The translations under genes were made by a program, and so were the position numbers. Shown in pieces: positions 36,090-47,711 of a DNA stretch of 64,000 bases. Every line of letters begins with the position of its first letter. Positions within the stretch are counted from its first letter, which is position 1. A model generated the notes under the pieces. That model was not told where the DNA came from and ran no database searches. It saw only the letters and a list, made by a program, of their open reading frames with translations. Origin of the DNA: Marchantia polymorpha subsp. ruderalis. Lineage: Eukaryota; Streptophyta; Marchantiopsida; Marchantiales; Marchantiaceae. The DNA is taken from positions 29,266,501 to 29,330,500 of the forward strand of contig AP031353.1 of NCBI GenBank assembly GCA_037833965.1, read 5' to 3'.

Positions 36090-36386
36090 TTACTTTCCGA
36101 GCAAGTCGGTGATAGAAGTGACAGAATCGACGAGTTGGACAATTTTACGGATCTCCTGGTTGGTCGAACGGAGGTAGTAACTTCGGCTCAAAACTTTTCC
36201 TTTGCCTCTCACGGTGATTTCAACCCCAGGGTTCAGGGACATGAAAGATGTAATATAACCCATCATGCCACCCTGTAGCTCAGATAAACTAAACAAGCGA
36301 TGAATGGTGCCGACACACGCATTCTCATCGACCGCTTGCATGAGGCTGGAAAAAACAGAGACGTAATCATCAGTACCTTCCACCAT
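36090..36386 (-). CDS. Hypothetical protein, 98 codons, possible last exon
   Basis: An open frame from an ATG (MVEGTDDYVSVF...) to a stop reads like ordinary globular protein: mixed hydrophobic and charged residues, with GVEITVRGKGKVLSRSYYLR resembling alternating beta-strands and SLMQAVDENACVGTIHRLF resembling a helix. I do not recognise a family. The frame stays open 5' of the ATG for 14 more codons, so it could be the final exon of a larger gene running from the right. It lies about 500 bases downstream of the LEA gene on the same strand. It may be a lineage-specific gene or a gene fragment. Codon composition looks coding, but there is no independent support. Confidence 0.3.
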   Translation of the reverse strand: MVEGTDDYVSVFSSLMQAVDENACVGTIHRLFSLSELQGGMMGYITSFMSLNPGVEITVRGKGKVLSRSYYLRSTNQEIRKIVQLVDSVTSITDLLGK

Positions 36387-36923
36387 ATCATGGTACAAAC
36401 AGGTGAATGTGGATCCGTGACGGCTCAATTTACTATTGTCACTTGCTTTTAGTACAGCGGTATGTGTGCCGTCTGTAGCTCATTCAGCCAGAAACTTCTG
36501 GCATTTTCTGAATATTTTTGGATAGGAAAGTAGAGTGGAAGATAAAACTTCAGTCCAGTGGTGGCGAACGTGAAATTTGATAAAAGTTTCTGAATCAGAA
36601 TTCCCCATAAATGCAGGATTCTTCATATGCATGCACTCCTCAGTACTGTCAACGTGAAAAGCGAGCGAGAGGGCGTAAGTGACTGGAATTTTTTATTCCC
36701 AGATTCAGCTTCTGGAAACAAGTAAATCAATGGAGACCACTGTGACTGTCATAAGGCAGTTGGCGACAGTGATGCTTTGGAATAAATGTATGTACATAAA
36801 AACATGCTACAAAAAACACAACCTCCAATAACTCTCATCTAACGAAGAGGCCAAACAAAAACCTCGTCAGGGTGTCTATGTCCGGACGTGAACACTGTGA
36901 AGGTTGATTTACTGGATTAGGTT

Positions 36924-37882
36924 CTAAAAATACTTGCAGTTGGCACCTTGGTCAGGCTGATCATCAGGGAAGCCGACGTTCATATGGAAATGAGATTCGT
37001 CCAGTTGGAACGCCTCGGGATGTGTCATGTGATCTTCGTGAAGCTCTCCGAACCCATTGGCGTTCGTTTGCTCTGGCTCGGGGTCATGGGGCAGAACCGA
37101 GTCCGGGCCCTGGGTGGGAAGATCCTCCGGGAAGCCTGCGTTATTTGTGATTTGCTCGTGGGTGAGGTGAGGATGAGGAATTTCGGTTGGCGCGGTTTCC
37201 ACCGGAATCTGCACGTAAGGATTGCTCTTGTGAGGCAATAGAGCATCTTCCATGGTTGTGTCGTGAGCTACCTGCTTGTACCGCACCTTCTCGCCGTGGT
37301 TGTGCGTCCTTCTTCTGTGCAGTCCGTAAGCATGCTCGTCTTTTTCGTGCTTGATGGCGTGCGCTTCCTCCTTCCCAGCCTTGTCGTCAGCCATCAGCTT
37401 GTCCGTCTGTTTCATCCAGCCAGGAATGAACAGCAATCTCAACTCAGAAATCCAGTGCCTAGAATTCGTCCGGAGCTGTAACATGCAAACAAGCAGCTCT
37501 TCACAACAGAATCGAGCCTCGACAGAAAAGAAATGTCACTTGAACCTCCTAGCTATGCTCCTTGAAAATTACATGGCCTGATCTTTTCAACTAAAATTGT
37601 CTAAATGCATCCATGACATACACTGAGCCGAGGCATTGAAATGACTGCTGCAACTGGTTGGTTTATCAGCTTTTAGACTACTATCAGTTGAACTATGTCA
37701 ATTCCTACAGACACGAGCTGAACCCGCAACATAAACACCCGAACATAAACACTCACCTTCTCAGTGGCTGTCTCTATCTTCAGCTCGGCCTTAGCGGTGG
37801 CATTGTGAACTTTCTCCTTCATGTTTGCCAGAGTACCCTTCATGTTGGCTGGCGATCGAGTTGCTGGCTTGCTGCCTGCCAC
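36924..37882 (-). CDS. LEA_1 (group 4 / D-113 type) late embryogenesis abundant protein
   Basis: Two exons, 37882-37757 and 37406-36924, give 202 residues. The phase-0 junction joins KIETATEK to TDKLMADDKAG, reproducing the LEA_1 pattern (amphipathic Lys/Ala/Glu helix, then K-x-M-A-x-D-x-x-x-K-E-x-A and a charged KHEKDEHAYG stretch). Such proteins are unstructured in water and protect membranes and enzymes during drying. The C-terminal 130 residues are unusual: Pro-, His- and acid-rich, with an approximate repeat, NNAGFPEDLPTQG and MNVGFPDDQPDQG, and many histidines (HPHLTHEQ, HEDHMTHPE). The intron is 350 bases. A second acceptor further upstream (37,484 side) would add 26 residues not fitting the family. 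TATAAAT lies 82 bases before the ATG. Desiccation or ABA induction is expected but inferred. Confidence 0.87.
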
Positions 37883-40800
37883 CGAGGAAGCGAGAATGTA
37901 CTTCCTTCCAAAATCTCACAAATGCTGGACTGAACTCCTGAGATTGTGCGATGTTGTTCAGCAATTTATATGTGAGGCGAATATAGGCATACGACGAGCA
38001 GGTCCGTCTATGTAGTGACGAGAAAGGAAGACAGGACGCAAGCCAGGCGCCAAGTGTCGAGGCGTGTAGGACTTCGCCGCGTGGTGGAGCTGCAAACTGG
38101 AATATCGGGGACTCGGCAAAGCAGCGAGCTTTACCAATTGAGGCAGCCAGCCCCAAACAATCTTCCACCACCACCGCCAGCTGCCATCCCCGAATCGTAC
38201 GCGTGGTGCCGAGAAATCGGCTTGGCAAGCTCCAGTCGCCTATTCGTTCCTCCAATCTCTGGAGTCGCTAGCATGCACTGGACTTCAGCCGCCCACCCCC
38301 CGAAAGTCCAGTTATAACACTTTATATTGATCGGACATTGCACAAAGGCGCTTAACGACCGCTTGCATGGATGGTTCATCACTTCCGACCGGAAAATCAA
38401 ATGTCAGCATCCGAAGTCGTGTATGGCACCCGCCGGCCGACACTCACGACTGATTTATACGACACAGAAAATAATTAAGGAAAAGGCAAAGGACTCGACC
38501 TTATGAGGGAGAGGGTCATGATGTGGACAGAACAGGGGTACTAATTCTTCATCACAAGGACCATCTTCACGATGGAGTCGGTGATGGTCTGAGAGATTTC
38601 AGCTTCCGAGTTCAGCTTCCGATTGCCCCTTTGGAGTGTTCGGTTTTCATGGTTTAATTTTTGCTAAGAGTCAGTACATTGAATCGGATTGTGTGGCTTC
38701 TGTCTCTGCTCTGGGACCCGCAGGGATGTCCTTGCCAAGCTGTCACGACGCATTTGTAGGAACTGATGCTTGGGTTTTGAAAAATTCGGGGCTATGCATC
38801 TCCACCAGCAGCAACAGGTATATGTTCATTATTAGAGTCCCTGTTAACTGCCAAGACTTCAAGTGCGGTTCAGCAGCAGCAGGTGAGAGTGACGGGCGAG
38901 CGTTTCGGGATAGGAGTGGAAGATGAGCAGAGCAGGTTTATGTGCTGGAGACGAAAGAGCAGGACCGTCCCTTAGCAGCCTTGCGTTATTTTTCTGACGT
39001 GAACTGTGACCCATTTCACAGCTGGAGTGGTTATTGTGCGACGGCATCCAGGCGATGAGCTGAGGGAGGTCGATGTATTAAAATATCGAGCGTTGCAGTG
39101 CGAGTAGATGGAAGACATCTCATGGTCACATGATAATTTCTTTTGGCTTAATTTTTCCATTTTTACCGTCGGTTCTCAGCACAGCAACGAGGCTGATTGC
39201 CATCCCGGAAGGCCGCGAAACCCGTGACTGAATCGACCTTCATGCTCGACCATCCGAGGCTGTACATCTTCCTGTCGGTGAGGATCTTCGTGACCTGTCG
39301 GTGAGGATCGACCATCGACCTTGGCTTAACTCTTGTCGACCAATCACACAACCACAACTACCATAGCACAACTTGCAGAGAGCATCAGGTGATGGTTGGA
39401 ATGTAACAACTCTTGCGTTCCGTCGATGGGAGGAGATGGGATGAGCTGGAACGATTCAATTGTCGGACTGGTTGCACGAGAAGGCCCGAAGAGGATTGAA
39501 GTGCACATCAACGCAAGAAGTTTTGACAGCTGGACAGAAATCCTTTCATTCTTCCAGGAAGCAGGAACCAGTACAGCAAACCTTCGAGGGTCCCGAGTGT
39601 GCAAACAGCCCAGGAAGTGATACCTTACTCCGAACTGTGAATCAGCCACAGCTCATGCATGCATCAGACGACTTTGTAGATGTTTCTGCAACGAGTCGAG
39701 GGCATTTTGGTGCTGAGACCATATTTTATGAGCACGAGAGGAAAGGAAAGACAGTCATGCACAGGACATTCTCCAACGTCGTTGAATGAGATCGATCGAT
39801 CACTTGCAGTACTGCGAGAAAATGTACACAAAGGAAAAAGATCGTCGACTCCTGGGTCTACCTAAAACTCGAGAACTGGATGACCGCCAACAGACCGGCA
39901 GGAAATAAGTTTTGACTCACTGCAACTCGCATGTCCCTTTCTTAGTGATCGAGGAAGCAATGAACCCACTGACACAAGATCATTGGGTCAAATGTGTTAG
40001 CAACCTCCTGTACCCAGCAAAATTCCGTGATGACTACCGACGAGGTGCTGGTGTATCTGCTCTGTGAATTAATTTCCTACTCTGTCTACTGGCAGGTATT
40101 TCGTTACAGTCTCATACTGCGAGAATCAACTCCAGACAAAAAGGAATCAGCCGTCAGTATACGTTTACCATATCTACTTGAGCAGCAAAGCTTGCGTGGT
40201 AAGCTTGGCGAAATTTCTCCAACTAGATAGAAGATGCGAAAGCTCAAGCGGAACAGTCCTGTCTCTTCTGATTGTGACCATCTTGTGTCTTCTCTGCCAT
40301 GTCCCTTTGGAACTTGGCTTCTCATTATTGCAGTTGCAACAAAAACACATTTGATGTGTTTGAGTCTGGAACTCATTGCTCCAACTCTCGTCTCGTGTAA
40401 GGTCATCATGTTGATGGTTTCTCATAGGGTGGACAGTCGTTTGTGTATCCAGTAGGCATGGTGCACCATTGACGCATCGGATGTCGAATGGGAACGTTCA
40501 GGTAGAGGAGTTCAGATCAGATGGATGGCATGTGCCGAGATTGCGTACCATTGGATGGAAAAAGCCACCTATCGAGTGATAGATGGCTTCGACTGCATCG
40601 ACTGAAGAGAAGGCTTTTCTCAAGGTACGGCATAATTCGAGCAGGGAATTTGGACGGTTGAAAGCTGCTGCACGATGAGAGTTGGAAGAAACTTTTTCTC
40701 GCAGCAAGTTTTTAGTACAATTTTAAAGTGAGGCAGCGGCGGCTGCAGTGGACAGGTGAACCTCATAAAGTCAAACATTAGTTAAAGCGAAGTGGTTCAA

Positions 40801-41522
40801 CGAGATTGTACAGCTCTTGCTCAGCTCAGATCTAGAAGGGGGAACTCTCGAGGTCTCTCATCGAGGAGAACAAAATTCTGGTTTCCTCTAGAGCGGTGCA
40901 GGAGACTTGGAACGAGAAGAGGCCACGTGGTCACCTCAAACTGCAATACGATGTTCTGAAACATGTCCTACACTGGAGATTTTAGAGCTGTTACATCCCA
41001 GTATTGCAAGGTTTCCATCCATTTCCTAACCAACCGGATTCACATTCTCATCACACACCACGGCTGCTGCTCCGAGGTGTGATGAAGCCAGTGTGAAATC
41101 GAAACCCCCGGTAGAAAGACGTGGATGACCATTACGGCCTCAGGAATTTGCATAATTGAAAGAGTGTTCGAGTTTATCCTTGCCGATGACATAGCCATTT
41201 GAAGGGAGGACGAGTAAGATTGTCAAGGACTTGAGTTTGAGGATGGCAGGAAGGAAGACGGCGACATAATTTCAAGCCACCATTTGAAACAAGTAGAGTT
41301 TGTACGTCCAATATATGGAGTCAAAATTGAATTGTAGAAGAGTAGGTCTTGAAACTTGTATTTTGATCATACGATCGACGCAGGAGAGCCTTCGAAGGAA
41401 TTTGGTCGATGGTCAATTTGTTGACTCGAAGGTGAGCTGGTCAGTCGGAGAAGAGAAGGTAGGTGAGTGAGAAATATTGTACTCTGTTACTTTCTGACGA
41501 AACTGACGACTGGAGAACATTA
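37883..41522. other. Intergenic DNA, LEA to amidohydrolase
   Basis: Apart from the LEA promoter motifs no gene is recognisable in this 3.6-kb stretch of mixed composition. Many short frames exist on both strands (for example 39,344-39,649 and 40,104-40,409) without domains, signal peptides or family likeness. The 3' untranslated region of the amidohydrolase transcript should lie at the right end. Confidence 0.45.
37964..38206 (-). promoter_or_regulatory. Putative promoter of the LEA gene
   Basis: On the minus strand a TATAAAT (37,964-37,970) lies 82 bases upstream of the LEA start codon. Further upstream, CGCGTGG cores occur at 38,077-38,084 (CCGCGTGG) and 38,199-38,206 (ACGCGTGG). They resemble the CE3/ABRE-like coupling elements of ABA-responsive plant promoters. 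A GCCGAC (DRE core) is at 38,436-38,441. Motifs this short also occur by chance. The regulatory role is inference supported by the LEA context. Confidence 0.35.
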
Positions 41523-43100
41523 TCATGAGAGTTTGAAAAGCTTGGCAGCATTTCCGTAATTAATGTCGTACTTCAACTTTCCATTCTTCAGGGCAGAATC
41601 CAGAACACCTGAGACATACTCCAGTCCCTTCGGTTGAGCAGGCCAATCGGAACCGAACACAATCTGGTCATGATGCACAAAGTCAAGAGCGCTGGGAATT
41701 GTAGACTTGCCGACGTACCCGAAATCTACGTAGAAATTTTTTAACAATCTGATAAAGTCGTCTGGAGTTGTGTTGGGCATAATCTCACTGAACAGCAGAC
41801 TCATCCTTCCAGAAGCATAGGGCATGAAACCACCGGAGTGACTAAGAACGTATTTGATATTTGGGTACTTTCTTGTCACATTTTTAACAACCAGATTCGT
41901 CGCAGCTCTTGTTGTGTCCAGCAGAAAGTCCAGCACAGCAGACGGTAGGCCCGTCTCATCTGGATCTGCAGACACCAAGCATTCTAATGTCAGATCCTAT
42001 TTCACCTTTGGTACAACTTCACAATTTTCTTCACACTACAAATATCGCCGGAATGAAATCGTACTCAGGAGGGTCAAGCCACAGCCCCGTGCTACTAAAG
42101 CTATAAATATTTTATAGCTTTAATAGTAGTTTGAAAATTTCTGCAACCTCTTATGATTGGAGTAACGTAGCGTATTTTTCTTCCAAAATCTAGGTGCAAA
42201 TGCATATTTTTCTCCGCACAACACTCATCACTGCAATGAACTGTTGACAATGACCTGAACTTGGTTGAATCAGACTGCGTAACCGCAAGCAAGGCAACGA
42301 GTGAGATGTGAATAGTATACAAGGGGTTTGAAGAAACCCATTGTCTTCATTTACAAGTGAAAGGGATTCATCCTTAGCCTACATAACTTCTGAATCTCAC
42401 GATAATGTGAACGCTTCATTCTCTTGGCTTTAAAGAAGAAATAGAAGAAGGAGATCGTGCATATGAAAGAATAGATTGCAGCATTTGTATAAGAAGAGAT
42501 GGATTTCGGGTCCTGACCTCCGGGCAGAACGTTCGGATGTAGAAGCACGACGGCGTTTCTTGCGTTGATAACTTCCATGAGGGGGTCCAATTTAGGATTC
42601 CCGAGGTACATGCCGTTGGAGTTTCCGAGCAGTAAAATTGCAGCTGCATCGAGAGAGTCGAGGGCATACACCGCCTCTGCCATCGCACCTTCTACATCTG
42701 GCAAAGGGAGCGTTGCTGCAAACTGGAACTTTCCGGGATGTCTTAGCGACAGGTTGTACGCGTATTCGTTCAAACTCCTGGCCAAGCTTCTCCTCTCAGC
42801 TGCTTCGTCGTGACTGAAAAACGTAACACTGGGTGGAGAGATGGAAAGGATGGACGTCTCCACGTTGTATTTTGCCATAATTCCCAGGTGCGTGGTTTCA
42901 TTCCACTCTGGAACTTGAGTACCTCCGGAGGTCAGGTTCCTGGCCGTGATAATTTCGCGGTAGAAAGGGGGCACAAAATGCGTGTGCACGTCCACACGTC
43001 TCACACCAGCAGCAGCAGCAGCTGCTGAGACACCGAGACTAAAGATCAATATCACAGCCTGTAACTCCCAGGACAGTCGTCCGATCTTCATGCCTGCCAT
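41523..43100 (-). CDS. Secreted amidohydrolase-2 family protein (ACMSD / resorcylate decarboxylase-like)
   Basis: Two exons, 43100-42518 and 41965-41523, give 341 residues. The phase-1 junction (G|AT, Asp195) joins LLHPNVLPG to DPDETGLPSAVLDFLLDTTRA. The metal-site signature of the family is complete: DVHTHF (H39, H41), H188 in LLHPN, SHSGG (H237) and FGSDWP (D301). Relatives are zinc-dependent, non-oxidative decarboxylases or hydrolases of aromatic or semialdehyde acids (ACMSD, gamma-resorcylate and 6-methylsalicylate decarboxylases). Substrate is not predictable. Residues 12-31 are a hydrophobic, Ala-rich segment ending before VRRVDVHTH, a good signal peptide, which is unusual because most relatives are cytosolic. 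N-x-T/S sites (NLTS, NETT, NLSL) fit secretion. The closest relatives I can recall are fungal and bacterial. Transfer is a possibility, not shown. Confidence 0.88.
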
Positions 43101-44981
43101 GGCAGACGAGCCCAGATTCCGAAATAGATCCCCTCTGCTATCAAGTCGTGCTAATTTTCAGAAGAGTTTCAGAATCCACCTCGCATGCAACAATGGTTGC
43201 ATCCATTTCGCTGCGAACATGGCACCTGCGAGTTGGCACGAGGAATCCTCAAGAAATAAATTCTTCCAGGCGATCAAGGACTTCAAAAACTGGAAGTCAG
43301 AGTCAGAACGTACACGATCGGGTACAAAGCTCAGCGAAGAATGAAAAGATGGCAAGAGATGCTTTCTTCCTCAGACAAGGTGCTCTTATAGCGACGTCCA
43401 TTCCCGACTGACTGTTAGGTGAGATGTTCATGGAGTTAGACGAAGGCCGACCAAATGAAAATAATCAGCCTTCAATGAAAAATCACCAGCGATGTCACGA
43501 AACACGTCAGGATTTGACTCATCGTTCCAGAAGACTCGACGAAGGTTGTGGAGAGTGAGGGATGCCACGGATCCATTGGTTGGTTTATAAGTTTTGATCA
43601 ATCATGGTATCAGTCTCGCCAACCACATAAATCATTGCAGTCAAGCTAATATTATTGGTTAGTGTCGGAAACAGGTACGCCGGCTGTTTCGGTAAAACCT
43701 TCATCCTCTCGGACAAAATAATGCGATGTGACATGCTTACAGTGGTATTAGGCTGCTCTCTGCCAAATTCCTGTTGCAAAGCCTTCAATCAGAAATTTTA
43801 GTAATGAAATTTTTTAGGCTGCAAAATTATTCATGGAACTAGCCCGCCTCTTCGAACCCAGTTTACGAGGTCGACTCAGTGTCTACTCGTGTTAGAGCGA
43901 AGCGATTGGAGCTGATAAGAAAAGCACCATGCTGAAGAAAAACTGTCTCCGTCTGCATACAAATGCTCCCATCCCAGCTGACTGTAAGTGATCGTTCCAT
44001 GGCTTCCCCGACGGCTTCACTCGAAGCACGTACTTTACGTGAAGCCATTATCCGAGTCATGAGATCGCAATGTTCGAGGTGAGTATTACTCGTTCGAAGG
44101 GCTGCGAGGAAAAAGTTTTGGCTGCCTGGACTGTGTGAGAGTAATTTTTGACGTCGGTGCAGGAAGCGGATCATCTCTGAACATGAGAACATCGATCGGG
44201 CCGACTGTCTTTTGTTGTGACCACTGTAGAAGTTTGGTCGTGGCGTTGTGTGTTACTGGACCTGTATTCTGTATCGAGCATTCGTCTTTTCATCGCCTAG
44301 TGTAGAAAGTCGGAGACTGATTGAGACCAAAGGGCATCTATGATCTGAAAAACTGCATCAGTTCTATCTGCCTAACAGATTCCACCGTTCGCAGATCGCT
44401 AGCAGCAATTTTCTTCTACAGCTGGAGCTGAGCCTCCACCACCAGAAATTTGACCCAATCTGCGGTATGAACTCGAATCTACCTGGAATTGAGATTTGAA
44501 ATCTTGTAGACTCACATGACCCGCAACATCAGGAGAGACAACTATTCTATAATAGGGAACAGGTTTGCTTTTATTTCCCCAGCATATCGATTTCATCTCA
44601 AAAGAGTAGTACGTTTTACCGAGTGTCTTGACCCGTGGGCACTACGTACACACTCGGTTCTGGAATGGCATTGCTGCATTCTTCAGTGTGGCATCACGCT
44701 TGGGATGAGCCAGTCATCTAGAAGGATAATCTGCAAGAGACGTGCAAGGATTAACTTTGAGAGTAGTAACCACATAGTAACTAAATACAACATTTTCAAT
44801 TTCTCCTCGAATAACATCACGGAATGTGCCGATTAAAATGCAATTCATCCGCGAGAGATATGCCAAAGGAACCTTTTAGAATGCTTTTTGTTTAAACCTA
44901 CTTTGAGAGAGCATTGATTGAACCATTTAACCAAAGAGGACGGGTGACCAAGTGAACAGCAACCATTTAACCAATCATTTT
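43101..44981. other. Intergenic DNA upstream of the amidohydrolase gene
   Basis: The first 300-400 bases should hold the amidohydrolase promoter and leader. A CTATAAGAG on the minus strand near 43,386-43,394 is a possible TATA box about 290 bases from the start. Frames such as 43,863-44,192 (-) have no family resemblance. Confidence 0.45.
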
Positions 44982-45022
44982 TCGTACTTAGTTTACCTCC
45001 AAGCGAGGTAAACTAAGTGCGA
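44982..45022. repeat. Near-perfect hairpin, 18-bp stem and 5-base loop
   Basis: ACTTAGTTTACCTC (44,986-44,999) is followed after the loop CAAGC by its exact reverse complement (45,005-45,018). Pairing extends four more positions outward with one G-T pair. It lies in AT-rich intergenic DNA about 900 bases left of the tandem array. Confidence 0.85.
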
Positions 45023-45889
45023 TAAAGAAGCGTCTCGATCAGATTAGCGTAAAATATTGCCGAGAATTTACAAGTTCAAAATAATATCACGACAAGTACC
45101 CAAAGGCATAGACTAATTTCCATTGTACGGACCTAGGAACTGTACTTATCTATTATAAGCATTCTTAATTACTTGAGGAAAATAGTAGACAATTTATGGA
45201 AAATGAAGTCATTCTCTTTACAATGTTACATAATTTAGAGAGAATTCTCAAAACACTGGATTATTGCTACAAATTTCGTAAAACGTAAGTAATTTCTAGA
45301 AAAACTCCTCTGTTATTTCGAAATTATTAATTATGAAACATCAATACAATATAGTTAACATTGAGATCTCTCATCAATATATTCAACATAACAATGGTAA
45401 GGAACTGAATGATATGTTGTAGGTAAGAAGGTTGTTTGGTTCAGCTTGATCGGTTGCACACGTCTCTGCTAGTAGTCTTGTATCCTAGTCCCAGATTTGG
45501 CCTATGCTGGTAGACATTCTCGAGTGTGATGTGACTAGGGATGAGGCTGTATTTAAAACAAGAAAATGGATAGTATAGAATGCTTGTATTACCGAATCGC
45601 TTTTGGTTAAAAAATGCTCTAAAAAATCGATAGGTTGTCAGACCAACCTGAAATATGTAGTAAGAAATATGGCACATGAAAATATATTTCCGCTTTGTCA
45701 TTTCATCAACTCAAGAAGACTAGCAATTGTATCAACCACTTAGAAAATTAAACTTCTCATTTGATCGGACGGTGAGTTATCCCGGCTGTTGGGATTGGAC
45801 TGGAACCTTATATCCGACAACTCATTTAAAAAAAATTTCTGCTGTTATATAGAACCAGCTACAGTGGTCCCTTTCGGATCGAACATGTA

Positions 45890-46840
45890 AAGTTTGAGAA
45901 GTATCAGGTGTTTCACTTCGACTGAAACACTCGATTCATGTCACATCTCGATTTCAGCCAAGAAATAATAAAGAATGATGAATCCTAATATATTCAACAT
46001 CATTGTGATATAAATGTCGTTTCACATCAAGAATTCATATGCACATATGTTACATATTCCTCACATTACAAGAATATGTTGATGAGTATACTCATCTGAT
46101 AGTGAGGTGAGACAACTTCCTGAGACTTTTAGCAACTTCAAAGAGCTAATACAGTGACAGTGACTCAAGTAAACTCACTGACATGCTAAAACTCACTCAA
46201 ATCTGTTCAATTAATATTAGAATGTGAGAAGTATTAGGTGTTTCAATTCGACTGAAACACTCCATTCATGTCACATCAATCTTTTCCAACCAAGAAAGAA
46301 TAAGAATGATGGTTTTTACCTGTAAGACACTGAAATATTCAGAAACTTTAAGGAGCTAGTACAGTCCCAGTAACTCAAGTTAACTCATTCTATGATTAAC
46401 CTCACTCAGAACTATTCAAGATGATCTTAAGATGTGATAGGTGTTTCACTTCTACTGAAACACTCCATGTGACATCAATCAATTCCAACCAAGGAAATAG
46501 AAAGACTGATGGATAATGATAAGTTCAAAGTCAATGTGATTCAACTGTCATATTCACATCAAGATTTTACATGCATATATAATACACATTTCTCATTTTG
46601 GAACATGTTTACGTGTATGCTCATGTGGTCTTTTTCATAGGTGAGACAACTTCCTGAAACTTTTAGCAACTTCAAGGAGCTAGTACAGTCATAGTCACTC
46701 AAGTAAACTCTTTCCATGTTCAAACTCTCTCAGATTTATTCACAATTTTTCTCAAAATTTGAGAAGACTTAGGTGTTTGCATTTGACTTAAACACTCCAT
46801 TCATTTGCTAGTCTCAGTGTCTCAAGTAAACTCACTCCAG
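45890..46840 (+). repeat. Tandem array of ~330/200-bp units with internal hairpins, upstream of B3 gene
   Basis: Four diverged units are seen in direct orientation. Each begins near a 23-base motif, GTGTTTCA-N7-TGAAACAC, whose 8-base arms are exact inverted repeats. It starts at 45,908, 46,238, 46,441 and (decayed) 46,773, so spacings are 330, 203 and 332. Each unit then has CACTC-ATTCATGTCACATC, an AACCAAG(A)AA stretch, and a closing segment GAGCTAGTACAGT...CTCAAGTAAACTC. The second unit lacks about 125 internal bases present in units 1 and 3. The last unit is truncated and ends about 210 bases before the B3 start codon, so the array lies in that gene's promoter or leader. Confidence 0.85.
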
Positions 46841-47049
46841 GCAACGTCTTCCAAGTTTGAAGTACTTTATAATGTTCTTGAGCTAGTCTTAGTACATATT
46901 GAGAATCATCCCACTGCCTCTTTGATTAATTTGATCTTCCTTTGGTTTCAACCCTTTTGTTCATCTTCCATCTTTTGTCCTCTCTTAGACATCTAAAATA
47001 GTTCAGTTTGCTTGCTTTTATCACAGTGAGAATTCTTCTGTTTACTGCA

Positions 47050-47711
47050 ATGGATTCTGAAAATTTCAAGATGAACGTGAGAAGAAAGACGCGGGCTCAA
47101 CTGACAAAGGAGTCAGTATTTCTTAAGAGAGATGCTTGGAATCATCTGGAGAAAATACACACATTCCCATGTCTCATCAAAGGCCCCAACATATTCAGAG
47201 TGATGGACAAAACAAGTGTTCATCATTGTTTTTTGATGGTGAGCTACATTGTTGCTGAGTGGAGTGTTTTAGTTATGAATGTTGTAATTTAGGCATTTGT
47301 CTCAAAGTTCATTTATCTAAATTCTCATTTTGTTTGATACATTTGCTTCAGGGCCTTGATCCTACATTCTGCAGACTGTTTCTTCCTGGAGAAGATACAA
47401 ACGTCACGCTCATATACGACAAGGACGAAACCAGTTGGCCTGTGAAGTTCTTCTCTCGTCGTCGTCTCTTCAGTGGAGGCTGGATAAAATTTGTCAAGGC
47501 GTACGGATTTGAAGTGGGACAACTTCTGAATTTTGAGGTAGAAAGTCCTAAAACACTCAGAGTGAGATCGTACGACAATCTTGGACCAAATTGTGTCCGC
47601 TCTAGAGAGCAAATAGAAGCAAAGATTCGCCGCCCAAAACCAGATCCCATAGTGATGAAAGTGGTAGAGTATCCTGAAGGTCCTAGACTGTGCATCATTC
47701 CAAGAGATTAA
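47050..47711 (+). CDS. B3 DNA-binding-domain protein (REM-like)
   Basis: Two exons, 47050-47238 and 47352-47711, give 182 residues with a phase-0 junction (CFLM to GLDPTFCR), donor GTGAGC and acceptor TTGCTTCAG. Exon 2 carries a B3 domain: PTFCRLFLPGED, then VTLIYDKDETSWPVKFF, LFSGGWIKFVKAYGFEVGQLLNFEV. This is the strand/helix order and the W-x-V...GGW-x-x-F...L-x-x-G-x-x-L-x-F pattern of plant B3 factors. A basic tail (SREQIEAKIRRPKPD) follows. B3 proteins bind DNA in the nucleus; REM members are plant-specific and fast evolving. Exon 1 (MDSENFKMNVRRKTRAQ...) is basic and unassigned. The start is the first in-frame ATG. The tandem repeat array sits just upstream. Small size and a single B3 domain leave open whether it is a full gene or a shortened paralogue. 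Confidence 0.82.

Noticed and set aside
45890-46840. CRISPR-like array of repeats
   Set aside because: Units are 200-330 bp and diverged along their whole length, with no short repeat/unique spacer pattern. The host is a plant.
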